Assembly: GCF_041146395.1 (NCBI RefSeq)
Contig: NC_091002.1
Span: 6,132,501-6,196,500 of the forward strand
Length of the DNA stretch: 64,000 nucleotides
DNA from: Eulemur rufifrons
Taxonomy: Eukaryota; Chordata; Mammalia; Primates; Lemuridae
Direction: 5' to 3'
The stretch's first letter is position 1; each line of letters opens with the position of its first letter. The translations under genes were made by a program, and so were the position numbers. The notes under the pieces were generated by a model, which searched no databases, was not told the origin of the DNA, and worked only from the letters and a program-made list of their open reading frames with translations. Positions 1 to 63,041 of the stretch are shown here, in pieces.

Positions 1-1574
1 GGAAGTTTAGAAAACCTTTACGAAGAAAGGGATCAAAGGAGCCCATGAGGAAAGAGAGAGAAGTGAAGTGAGAGAAGGATGGTAGGCCAGGCAGACCATG
101 CCTGGAGGGGCTTGTGGGGCAGCTGACACCCCTTAGTAGGTGGGGCCCTCAGAGCTCTCCATGGAAGGCCCCCCGCCCCATGGTCTTGAATGCGTGGGGT
201 CTGGGTTCCCTTGCAGCACTGGAGTTAGTAGTCCTTGATGATCTATTGACTTATAAAATGGTAACTATCTATTTTTGTTATGCTTTCTACATTTTAGCTG
301 GCATTTTTCTGTGAAAATGATCTCCCCCCTAAAAAAACTAGTTATGTATTACAATCCTTATTTTTTTATGTCCTCATCAGCCTTTCAGTATTTCCTCACC
401 TCTGGTCTAACGTACCTCCCAGGCTCATCTTGTACATTTTTTGCCCTAGTCCTGGAATCAGCTATTTCTCTGGGAAGGCCTAGGTCCTTTTTTAGAGAAT
501 AGTATGTAGAAGCCCAGATCTGGGCACTGGTTGTGTTCATTGCTCCAGGAGACAGAATTTGCCAGGGATACATGTGAAGTGGGTCTCCAGGCAGTGCTGA
601 GCCCTGGCTCCAAGTGGAGATCTTGGGTCCATTTATGACTCCCCACCTCTTGGCCTGCAGCCCTCCACAGTGGGAGTGAGATGGTGAGTGGTGGGTGTCC
701 TTGTTGGAGAAGGGCAAGGACATGGAGAAGAGGTGGCTCCTGGAGTGGAGCAGGCTAAGCACACTGTGTGAAGCAGGTGCTTTTATTTCTCTGTAAGATG
801 GAGCCTCCCTACCCCCGATTTCTATCCCAAATTTTCTTTATTTTAATTTTGAATATCATGCTTGGGATTTATAGACCTGCTTGAATCAATTTTTGGAACT
901 ATAGCATAATATACATGCAGAAGAGAACATAACTCATACTAGAGCTCAGTCTAGATTCTTTTAAAGTTTAGATTTCCTTTGGAAATCTAAGTTAATGAAA
1001 GTGTTAATAGCATTTTTGTGATATATAGCAGCAGAACTTGTCTTGGCTACTATCTACCAGGGTACATAGACGGTCTAGCAGCTTTGAGGCCTGACTCTTT
1101 AAGGTGGAGATAGAAGATAATTGTATGTTTTAGATGTCATGCTATGGAGAAAACTGGATTCTGTTGCATCTGGGGACTCCATCATCTCCCTGTCACACCT
1201 GGATCCCACTGGTCTTTTCTTAGATAACTGCAGTCTAGAATCAAGTAATTTTCTGTTGTGGAAATTATTTGTTGTGCTTTTTCTGTTATGGAAGGGAATC
1301 TTAAAAATTAATCCTCATTGCTTTATTTTTAGCATGTTCTAAAAATATTACAGGTAATCTGGCTTTCTCATGTCTTATGTTATTTGATAGTATAAGGTTT
1401 TTACTGATTTGTTTCTTTTTTGTTCTATCAGCTGCTGAGAGAGATGTGTTAAAATATCCGACTGGGTAGTGAATGTGCCCTTTTCTACTGTCAGTTTCTG
1501 GTTTACCTATTTTGGGGCTTTTGTACCCTCCAGGGACTAAACCAGGAAACTCAGACGTGGTAATACTTATATTG

Positions 1575-2328
<754 letters not shown>

Positions 2329-2569
2329 TAGATGGCTGTTTTCAATAGGTTCCACAGAATCTGGAGAAAGACTTGGCTCAGTCAGGCCTAGAGGTTCATG
2401 GGCCACCTGTGGCTTAATGGGCTATGATGAGGAAGAAAGGAACATAGCCAAAAGGAGCCCCTAGGACTGCTTAGTGGAGGCCAGGTTCTCCTAGAAGTGA
2501 ATAGAGGTGGAGGAGTCTAGGACAAGCTTTTTTATACAGACTGGGATTAGTGAACATCAGAAATTGGCA

Positions 2570-2770
2570 CAGGAAGGAAGAAGTACTAATAAATAGTACT
2601 GGGACAACTGTTTATGCAGTAAAAGAAAACAGCAAGATGTTCACCTCTCAACTTGGACCAAAATAAAATTCAAAAGGATTAAAGATACCCACAAAAATAG
2701 GAGAAAATTGGGTTATGTTATCAAATTTCTAGATAGCAAAGAACATAAATAATGTTGGACTCATTTATTT
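2570..2770 (+). mobile_element. L1 ORF2 fragment, decayed
   Basis: It resembles the L1 ORF2 stretch around GGGACAACTG, CTTGGACC and CAAAAGGATTAAAGA. Short and full of changes; the borders are approximate. Confidence 0.55.
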
Positions 2771-4344
2771 TATAAAGTTGGGATCAGAGTATAGTAATCT
2801 CTTGTGCTTTTTTGCCACTTGATATGTAAGGAACATCTCTCTGTCATTAACTATTTATAAACATGGTTTAAGTTTATATTTCATTATAAGTACTGTAACA
2901 GATTTTCTTCATTATAAAAATGCTATGACATATTCTATATTTATTTTCATTACTAAGAAAAGTTCTTTCAAAGTATTGAAGTAACGAAGAAGTCACAAAT
3001 GCCTTGGACATATCCTTGAATCTTAGGTATTTTCAAATCAAAGATGTTTGTACACTTATAAACAAGTCACATTGTACTGAAAGATCAATAGTGAAAAATC
3101 ATCCCCTGTGTTCCCTCCTCAGAATTAATTATTTTGAACTCTTTCAACATTTTCTTCTATATTTCAATTTATCATTAGATATTTTCTGTTGACTTTCTAT
3201 TATGGAAAATGAAGATTAAGCTCTTCAACTGTTTTCTATTTCTTTCCCTGCATCCTCCCCATATAATTAAGTTATTATTTTTATTAAATAAAAAATAAGT
3301 GCTTACATAATATTGACAACGTAAATATCACTCAATGAAAAACCAACCTGTGTTCTATAATTGCATTTTCTTTCTTGTACAACCTTTAGTTTTTCCTGGA
3401 GTTACTGCTTTTCTTTTTAAATCATACACTTGCTTTCCAGACAGCCTTAATTTTTTTCAAGTATTCATCTCCCTATCATTAAAACTCAGCCTTAATATTT
3501 AGTTAGTTTCTCCTATTTATATTTTTATGTAGTTATTTTTTCTCCTAAAAAAAATGAAAACCTGTTTTTTGAGTCTCATCTTCCTTTTCTGCTCCTTGGG
3601 AACTCATCTTTTAACCCTCCTTCCTTGCTACCTAAGATTTTCTTTCTGTGTAAAAGAGGTCTTTTCTCTCATCTTTTCTTCCCTTGGAGCTCTCTCCTAG
3701 AATCTTCCTTTTTCCTGCCTCAATCTGGATTGCTGATGCTCTTAACTTTTTGTATTGCAGTAAACTTAGACTTTCCAAGATGCTTTCCTGAGGTTACTTG
3801 TACTGTTTTCTGTAGTTTCATGCTGTCTTTTTTTTGTTTTCCTTTTCTGGCAGAATACATTTTTTGGCATTCTAAGAAAGTGTGTATGGAAGGTAAATCT
3901 GGGTCCTTGCAGTTTAGAGAATGCTACTTTTGTATCCTCACACTTGGTGGATGGTTTGGCCGGGTATAGAATTTTATCTTGAGAATAATTCCCCTTGGAA
4001 TTTTGAGGGTATTACTAGCATCCAGAGTCTTTGGCCGTGCTTGATGTACCTCTACTTCTTGTTCTATTAACTGGATGCTGTTCTCTCTCCTTCCTCCAGC
4101 AGCTTGAATCTCACAGATGTGCCCTGCTGTTGAAATAATGGGTATTTTAGTTTGAGACATGGTTTTTTGTTAAATCTTTGAGTTTCTCTGTTCATCTCTT
4201 CCGAAGGCCTGTTATTTGAGTATTGAACCTCCTGGGTTGATTCTATAGGTTTCTTAAAGGAGTAGATATTTTTCATCTTAATCTTTTTCTTCTTTCTGGG
4301 AGATTCTTATCTTCTGAGCTTTCTTATTGAATTTATTTTCATAA

Positions 4345-4669
<325 letters not shown>

Positions 4670-4920
4670 ATATTTTCATAATTGTATTTAAAATCCCAAA
4701 TAGCTTTTTCTTTTTTTGTGCTCTCTTTTCATAGCACACCAGGATTTTTCTCTGTTGGGGGTCTTCTCTTCCTTGCATTGTATCTGTGGCCCTGCAGAGG
4801 CTGTTTATTTCCGTGTGTTTTGCATTCATTCATTCAGGAGACTTCCCTGGGTCCTGGGGTTCCTTGGTGCTCTGCTTGTGTTTAAGAGCACAGCACTCAG
4901 GTCTACTTGCAGCTGTGTGT

Positions 4921-4941
4921 GTGGGGGGGGGGCGGGGGGGT
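4921..4941 (+). repeat. G-run, possible quadruplex
   Basis: A run of about ten G, one C, then seven G, following a GT stretch. It has quadruplex potential on the non-template strand of NSD2. Confidence 0.7.
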
Positions 4942-5731
4942 GCTTTGTTACCTGAACACCTTTGGGGAATCTCTGAAAGATTCAGTGGAGAGGTTTTTCC
5001 TCTGGGATGCTTCAGTTCTCCAGGAAATATCCTTTGATTTCCCATGGCCAGTGTTCTGCACGAGGGGACAGGGACTGATGGCCCCTCCCATGGTGACTCC
5101 CCTCTCTCCCCTCATTTGGCACAGATCTGACCTTTCAACCAGCTAACCTACATTCAACTTCTCATTTGACCACAGGGAAATCTGGCTTCCTTTCTCTTTA
5201 TTTTGGGTCCAACTGTATCTTTGCTCATCCAGGTTTCCTCTGGCTGCATTGTGGGATGTGGTTTCCTCCTCAGCTAAGAGTAGCAGCAGTGGGCATCTGA
5301 GGGGCCACTCTGTGGTCTTAGCTACTCTGGGAGCCAGTGGTACTCTTACTCCCCTGCACTGTGAGTGAGCAGCTGGCCAGCTGGTCTACTGCTGCCTTTG
5401 CTGCCATTCTAGCCCTCTCTGTTGAAGTGTCCCTTTTGCTGACATCCTCTCTTACCTTATTTGCTGTCTTTTTAAGAGTATCTTGAGAGGGGGCAGATAA
5501 TAAAGGTATGCATTTGGTTGTCTTTCTTTCCCAGTCAATTTTGAACCTTACTGGAGATTTTTGTAAATGAATTTCCCTCTATGGCATGGAGCATGGTGGG
5601 GATAAGAAGGGAGGATTTATTTTGAGATTGACAGACTCAAACAACACTGAGGAAAACAATTGCAAAGCAGCAATGGGTTTGCCTAATTTCACCCCACATT
5701 CTAACTTTCTTGTTCTAATATTTTATTTTAA

Positions 5732-56829
<51,098 letters not shown>

Positions 56830-59800
56830 CATCAGGTGGCGGCTTGGCCAGATCCAGGGGCGGTGTGGGGTGGCCAGCCCTGCCTGCAGGGAGAGGGCGA
56901 GCTTGGGACTGGCCCAGAGGACCCAGCTCACGGCCGCCAGGACAGATGCATAGGCCTCCTCGGGAGGGAGCGCCTGCCCACCACTGAGCCATCCTCAGCA
57001 GCGTCTGCTGCGTCTGCACTGATGACCGTCAGAGCTGCAGCTCGGCGTTCCAGGACAAACCAGCCTTACTACACAGCATTACAGCAACACTTGAATTTCT
57101 GAGAATGTCAAGGTTCCCTCCCACTCTATTTTTTTAGGTTAAAGTTATGATTGGAAGTTAATTGGCTTATGAAATGTTTTTTATCTCATCTGAAGTGTAT
57201 AGAATAGTATTTTTTCTAAAGCATCACTATTAACTCTGACCTTAATGTTACTCCGCTTCCGCTTACAGCGTTGTCATCACTCAGGAGAGACCAGGGTGGG
57301 CCTGTGCAAGGACTTGGACCCTGGATTCCTTGGAAACCATGATTTTGATTATTTTGCTCTTTTGAAACAGCTCGTTTTTGGTCTTTGTTTTTTGGTTTTT
57401 TTTTGGTACTAATGTGAATTTTTCCTCAATGCTTTTCTATCCTAGTGAGAAGCTGGCCATGCGGATGGGGATAGTGATAGTGTTGTAGTAAGATTTCCTC
57501 CTGTAGCTTTTTCTCTTCATGGATTTGAACTAAATGCCAGCAACCTATCCACCTTCAGAGTGCAGGTCACGCAGAGCAGCCTTTCCCAGCCTGGCCAGTT
57601 TGCGCCACTTCCCACCTGGGCCTATATTCTGAACTCTTATCAACATCTGCGGGAAGACTATGTATATTTTTTTCATTTGGCTTTTCTTTACTAGTTCTGG
57701 TTTTTATTCTCAATATATTTTTGCTAAACCCATTCCACAAATCACCATCGACTGAAACGTGTATTTACTGGTGCGGGCCTGAGTCCCAAGGCAGAAGGAG
57801 TCATCTCGGTAGGGGTGTGATACTGCAGTCTGCCCAGAGTGGTAACTTAGGGAATCCCAAAGGGCCCTGCAGGCACCACCCCGCAAGGGACACAACACGT
57901 GATCTGAGGAGACCCAGTTTCGAGCTATGGCCATCTGAAGCGATTTCCACTCAGCACTCTGTGGGTCTGTTACTAGAAACCTTGAATTGTGCCGATCTCG
58001 GTTGCTCTCCACCAGGTGGGTGTGTGTGTACGCATGTGGGCGCCCGCTCGAGCCAGGTCTGATACCCACTTCCCTGTGAGATTTCAATTATCTTTTAGTT
58101 ATTAAAAGGTCCAGCCCTACAGAGTGAGAAATATCCGAGTACTATATTCTGATAGACTCTTGGAAGACTCGATTCTTTTTTTCTGGGGGTTCCTCTTGAC
58201 CCTGGGAAGTGTGGAGCACCCTGGGAAGGGGGAGGCATGTGCGCCCTGAGGGGCTGCCTTGTCCTGTAGGGGGGGAGGGTAAGAACACTCAGCAGCAGCT
58301 GCTTTTTTTCTGGCTTTTTCTTAAAATAAGGAGAACATCCGTTTTGCAAAAAAGTTTACAGAACCCTTGAAAACTGCTACTGAGGTCTCCTTTTCTTTCA
58401 TGTTATCTTTTTTTGCCTTGTCCAAGTGCAGTGTGTGTGTCCTTGGACCCAAGACTGACTACGTGGGTTTGTGACCTGCACGCTTGGATTTCAGGTGTGA
58501 GGACCTGCGGGGCTCAGCACCTCCCCAAAGCACTGACTGTGGGAGGGAGTTCTACTGACTGGTGGCCATCCTGCTGGCCCTTTTATCATGGTCTCAAACA
58601 AAAAGGGACCAGAAGGAAACAGGAGCTCTGCAGTCAGCTGATTTCGCCATGTGTAGGCTGTTACCTCTGGAAACACAGTTGTCCGGTAAGACAGGCAGTG
58701 GGGAGTCCTTTTTCAGTTTAGAACTCTAACTTCTCTCAGATTGTCTTCAGAAAATACTGGATTGGTTCACAGGTGTATGCTCCTCATGCCCTGAACTTGG
58801 AAGGCTGCTGCAGTGACAGGCCTTTGGAGCCAAGGCCCTGGGGGCCCCTCTGACAGGCGTGGGCAGATGCTGTCACTTGTCTAAGAGACCCCTTCCTACC
58901 AGTTGGAGGGGTTTCTGCGTAAGTCAAAACATCGGAATTGGTTTTGCAGTGCACTTTGGGGGAGCAGATTAACTTATTTTTGTGTTTGACAGTAGTAAAA
59001 CCTTAGGATGTTTGAGTCACTTTGATATTACTTCCAAATTATTTTATGACCTTTCTAAAGGAAATACTGCAAAAATTTTAAATATGGTTCCTTCCCCTTT
59101 CCAAAAACTGTTAATGAGCAAATAACACTAACTTTGAAAATCTTTAGAACACCAGTTTATAAACCAGAGTAAAACAAAGCTTTGGAGTAACGGCCCCAAG
59201 CTTAAAGGGACTTTCCCCACTGGAGCTGACCAGGCATCCAGCTGTGACCATGGACGTGGCCGGTGTTCTGAGCTGCCCACCTTTGTTCTAAGAATCTGGG
59301 GGAGATTTGTTTTTGAGGACCTGTGACTTTCTAAACATGAGCTTCAATCCTTTGTCATTAATGGGAAGCAAAACACAAAAACTGCCAAACACCTCAAGAT
59401 TCTTTGGCGTCAGAAACCAACCAGCATCTGCACCTAGAGCTGGACCCGTGCGCATGAGTCCAGTCAGGCAGCAGCTCTGCACGTGTGAGTCTGTGGGAAC
59501 GGGACTGCCTCACGCTGTGCGTGCGCTCAGTCCGGCAGTTAGTAAACATGGTCACTTGTGGGGAAATTCGTCTGGCACCCAAAGTGGTGAGAACCCAGTT
59601 GTCCTGTCTCTGGGAATGGCCCAGTCCCCAGTAATGCCCACCCAGGTCCTGTGCACACTCAGGTTTGTGCTTCTCACATGTCCAAAGTATTTATCTTGAC
59701 ATCTGAACCATGATGTGTACAGTACTCATCTTCTATAACTACCCTGTCTTCAAGGATTAAAGGCAAACCCATTTTAATTAAAGTTAACACAAAATGATGG

Positions 59801-60048
59801 TCAGTTGCCACTTATATTGATCCTATGAGTGTAGTTGATGACTATTAGTAAAATGCCTGTCGCTGGGCGCCATGTGTCACCGTACCCTGTTGAGATGTGA
59901 AGTGCCCTCTCAGAAATTAAATATAAATTTAAATGTGCCTATTGGTGTCTAAACTTCATACAATGTAAGGTCAGATTCCTTTTAAGAATACTGGGTGCTA
60001 TCACCAGGTCTGATAGTTAGACTTAAAAACTTGAAATTCACTTTTTCT

Positions 60049-60069
60049 GGGGGGTGGGAGCCGGGGGGG
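60049..60069 (+). promoter_or_regulatory. NSD2: G-rich element in NSD2 3' UTR
   Basis: Three G-runs of 6, 3 and 7, able to give four G3 tracts, lie about 100 bases upstream of the distal poly(A) signal. An RNA quadruplex is possible (inference). Confidence 0.5.
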
Positions 60070-60167
60070 TGATATACTGAAATATAGATTTGAGAATTGC
60101 CAGTTGGGGGAAAATAGCATTTAAAGTGGAAAGTTGTGTTTGGAAAATTGTGTATGAGTATTTTTGT

Positions 60168-60173
60168 ATTAAA
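60168..60173 (+). terminator. NSD2: Probable distal NSD2 poly(A) signal ATTAAA
   Basis: ATTAAA is followed about 40 bases later by a GT/T-rich stretch (GGGATTGTGTTTTG, then a T8 run), a typical downstream element. Cleavage near 60190 would leave about 0.5 kb to the NELFA 3' end, the spacing I recall in human. Confidence 0.65.
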
Positions 60174-60190
60174 GAATTTTTAAAGGCTTT

Positions 60191-60700
60191 TTTCTTAACT
60201 TATTTTATATGGGATTGTGTTTTGAATTTTTTTTCCCACTTTTCCAGTTACTTTGAATTCCAAGGCATCTGGCAGAGTGGTGACGCTCCCCAGCCTCAGA
60301 TTCTGTCATTTCACCTTTGACCCTCCAGAGAGAGGCTAGTGTAGCCTTGGGAAGTACACAAATACTGGAAAGAGCAGAGGTAATTGACTGTGGGAAATAT
60401 TTTTTTCTTCTTTCAAAAATAATTTGGTTCCCAAATTCCTATTAATGGTGAAATGGTCAGAAGAGAAGGAACAGCTAACTTTCCCCAGCCCTGCAGGTGG
60501 CCGAGCGGAGCAGTCCCCAAGCCTTTTCTGCTAAAGAGCCCTTGACTACAGCCCTGAAGTCAACGGGTCACCCGTGGCTGACCCTACCCGCTACCCACCC
60601 TGTGGTCCTAGGTGTCCCTGGAACCTGCCAGCTGCCTAGGGAGGGGCTGGAGCCCCCGGAGCAGGGAGGACAAGCTGGCCTAAAACACAGCTCCGGGGGC
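60191..60700. other. Intergenic gap between convergent NSD2 and NELFA
   Basis: About 500 bases between the inferred 3' ends of the two genes. No repeat or reading frame of note was recognised. Overlapping read-through transcripts from both genes are possible here (inference). Confidence 0.6.
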
Positions 60701-61282
60701 TTTCTTTAGAAAAGCTAAACTTTAATTATTCAGATAGTTTTACAATGAAGATAGGTACCCAAAGATTGTCTGAAGTGTCCATAACTATACAAAAGACAAA
60801 TACAAAACTCTGAGGCAGGCGCTGTTGGTGGAGGAAGCCCATCGTCTCTCGTTTTCCAGCACAGTTGGGGCCATTCCCACCCGATCCCCAGCACTGCCGT
60901 GCACCATCTTTGGTCCCCTCCACCTTGGGGGGTGGGGAGAGTGCTGCACTAGCAAGGAAAAGCCCTCACTCAAGGTCACTGGGATTAAAAAGAAAAAATT
61001 TTAAAGGGTAAAAGTCTAACAGGCAGAGCTGGCACTAAAAGTAAGACGTTTTAACTTTTTTGGTTAGTTTTAACATTCAAAAATGTAACATGGAATCCAA
61101 AAAAGTATCTTAAATCACACAAAAAGTAACCCATATTAAAATTTAAAAAAAGCCCAAAACACCCCAGAGAAATGGATCTAAAACAAAGAGGCTGCTGGGT
61201 GTCCACCATCTGGCTACTGGAAGCCAGCAAAGCTGTCATCCCTTGGAGCCCCGGTCAGGGCCAGCAGTGGGGCGGGCAGCCC
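60700..61282 (-). other. NELFA: NELFA 3' untranslated region (inferred extent)
   Basis: The sequence between the NELFA stop and the poly(A) signal near 60721. No interspersed repeat was recognised. The part next to the stop is AT-rich with short poly-A and poly-T runs. Confidence 0.65.
60721..60726 (-). terminator. NELFA: Probable NELFA poly(A) signal ATTAAA
   Basis: TTTAAT on the plus strand reads ATTAAA on the minus strand. On the minus strand it is followed by a GT-rich element (GCTGTGTTTTAGG, around 60678-60690). It lies 557 bases past the NELFA stop codon. Confidence 0.65.
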
Positions 61283-61467
61283 TCAGGACACATTGGTCAT
61301 GGGCTTGTACTTCTTGAAGCGCGTCCACTGGCCCGTGGCATAGTTCATCTCGAACACTGTGTCCACCAGCATGGTGGTGCTGCCCTGGCCGTCTGCCTTG
61401 GGCAGGTCCTCCGTGTGCTCACTCAGCTTGATCTGGATCACATCCCCCTGCTCCTGGCACGGGTTCT
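61283..61467 (-). CDS. NELFA: NELFA last coding exon
   Basis: Minus-strand acceptor GTCCCTACAG. It encodes ENPCQEQGDVIQIKLSEHTE, then DLPKADGQGSTTMLVDTVFE, and ends FKKYKPMTNVS with TGA. One change, DLPK for DLPQ, is noted against human as recalled. Confidence 0.96.
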
Positions 61468-63041
61468 CTGTAGGGACAGAGGCTGTTGGGTAGGTGCCTG
61501 GGCCACGAAGCCCTTCCCCCACCCAGGGCACCACCCAGGCCTGGCCATAGGGATGTACCTCGGGAGCCTGCCATGAAGCCCAGGATGAGGGCCTTCTCGG
61601 GACGCGTGACTTTATTGGCCGTCTTGAACATCTCCTGGGCAGCAAACATCTGCTCCCTCTACAAGGGCAGGGAGAGCAGGTGTGTGCCTGGACCCCCCAG
61701 AGCCACCTCCTGCTCCCACCTGCAGGCACAGCAGCACCCCTACCGCAGGTGCAGTGGCCAAGCAGCACCATCAACCTGGTGGCCTGCAGGCCCCACCAGG
61801 TGCACCTACCGTGAGCATGAGGGACAGGTTCTTCTTAGGCTGCTGTTGGGCAGGGGGCTGGGTCTGTGGGGCCACCATGGCCACAGGGGGTGTCTGGGCA
61901 GCAGGGGCGACAGCCGGGGGTGTGGTGGGTGTTAGAGGTGAGGTTGGCGCTATAGGCGTGGGTGTGGCCGGGCTCAGGCTGCTGTTGTACATAGGTGCCC
62001 TCTGCTTGAACTGTGCCGGCAGCGTGGGGCTTGGGGCGCTGGGCTCCTCTGGTGGCCGGCTGGCCTGCAGGCTGGCTTCCCGGGAAGATGTAGCTGCAGG
62101 CAGAGTGTGGCCTGGTGAGGAAGGCCAGGTGGGGACATTGTGGGGTGGGACCCCCACCCTCTGCTCTCCAGACCTTCTGCCCCATGTACCTGCTCTTCGC
62201 CCTCCCCAGCCCCCAGCCAGGGCACCCAGAGACACTGGCCAGGCCAGGGGCACAAGCCCCGAGAGCCCCAGCTAGAGAGAGCCAGTGGTCTCAGGCCTTT
62301 CCAGATTCACAGATAAGATGTGGGGCCCCAAGAGGCTGCCTGACCCCAGGGTGAGCCACCCCGCTGCCTTGCCAAGCTCCTGAGCTTGGAGCAAAAGCCT
62401 GAACAAAATTTACTAACCCAAGTTCAACTTCTTAGGTATTTTCTTTACCAAACTGTGGGACTATGAGGGAGCCCTGGCACCCGAGCTGTTGTAACCTTGG
62501 CAGCGCCCTCCTTCGCAACTCCCCCTCCCACCTGCCCAGAAGCAAGAGTTGGAGTCACTGGATGGGCTAAGCAGAAGCCACCCCCAGACCGGGATTCTCT
62601 TTCCTGTAAAGCCCACAGTGGCATTTCCCCACTTCCTCCCAGGAAGAGCCAAGCAGATTTTGGTTTATTTCTTCAAACCTGTGCTGGCCAGCAGGGGCTC
62701 CCACCCTAGACCCACAAGGGCTGAAGGAAAGCAACAGAACAGACACTCTAATGTCAAATAAGTGAGAACCACAGCCCCCTGCAGCTCCCCTTGGGCAAGA
62801 CCATCTCCTGGTGGACACGCTGGACTCACTCAGGAGCTTGGCCTGAGACTGGGCCCAGTGCAGAGCACCCTCAGGACTCCGAGCAAGGGGCTTCTGGGGC
62901 TGACTCTGCCCAGCCTGCTGTCCACTCACCTGGGGGGGTCTCGGAGCTAGGGATGTAGGAGGAGGCAGGAACCACACTGGGCGTGGAGGGCAGGTAACTC
63001 GTGGAGGGCAGTGCAGGCTCAGTGTTCAGGGACCCGAGTTT
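61283..63041 (-). CDS. NELFA: NELFA negative elongation factor A, C-terminal part (4 coding exons)
   Basis: NELFA (WHSC2) is a subunit of the NELF complex, which with DSIF holds RNA polymerase II at promoter-proximal pause sites (known). The exons, in coding order on the minus strand, are 63041-62930, 62093-61810, 61658-61559 and 61467-61283, with stop TGA at 61285-61283. They total 681 bases, or 226 residues, about the last two fifths of the 528-residue human protein (recalled). Phases match at all junctions. The upstream exons lie beyond 64000. The sequence is a Pro/Ser/Thr-rich disordered region followed by the conserved C terminus ending FKKYKPMTNVS. It converges tail-to-tail with NSD2. 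Confidence 0.96.
61559..61658 (-). CDS. NELFA: NELFA exon: conserved C-terminal segment
   Basis: Minus-strand acceptor TGCCCTTGTAG and donor CGAG|GTACAT. It reads REQMFAAQEMFKTANKVTRP and then EKALILGFMAGSR, matching human NELFA as recalled without change. Confidence 0.95.
61810..62093 (-). CDS. NELFA: NELFA exon: Pro/Thr-rich region
   Basis: Minus-strand acceptor TGCCTGCAG and donor ACG|GTAGGT. It begins ATSSREASLQASRPPEEPSA, then APMYNSSLSPATPTP and Pro/Thr/Ala-rich sequence, ending QPKKNLSLMLT. Compared with human as I recall it, it has extra residues at REA(SLQA)SRPP and at LSL(ML)T. Confidence 0.94.
62094..62929 (-). other. NELFA: NELFA intron, 0.8 kb
   Basis: GC-rich intron with no recognised repeat or gene. 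The two later NELFA introns (61659-61809 and 61468-61558) are only 151 and 91 bases. Confidence 0.85.
62930..63041 (-). CDS. NELFA: NELFA exon: Ser/Pro-rich region
   Basis: Minus-strand acceptor TGTCTTCCAG and donor CCAG|GTGAGT. It encodes KLGSLNTEPALPSTSYLPST and ends SSYIPSSETPP. The segment is low-complexity and probably disordered; it forms part of the flexible NELF tentacle (family knowledge). Confidence 0.94.

Larger units (their letters stand above)
56830..60190 (+). other. NSD2: NSD2 3' untranslated region (inferred extent)
   Basis: About 3.4 kb from the stop to the best distal poly(A) signal. No Alu, L1 or MIR was recognised in it, unlike the introns. Possible earlier signals are ATTAAA at 58101 and ATTAAA at 59916. 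A G-rich element lies at 60049-60069. The length is close to what I recall for the human 3' UTR. The boundary is inferred, with no transcript data. Confidence 0.75.

Noticed and set aside
385..762. A 125-codon minus-strand open frame
   Set aside because: No recognisable domain, no splice or promoter context, inside an NSD2 intron; most likely chance.
61486..62275. Plus-strand open frames up to 197 codons
   Set aside because: They are antisense shadows of the GC-rich NELFA exons and their short introns.
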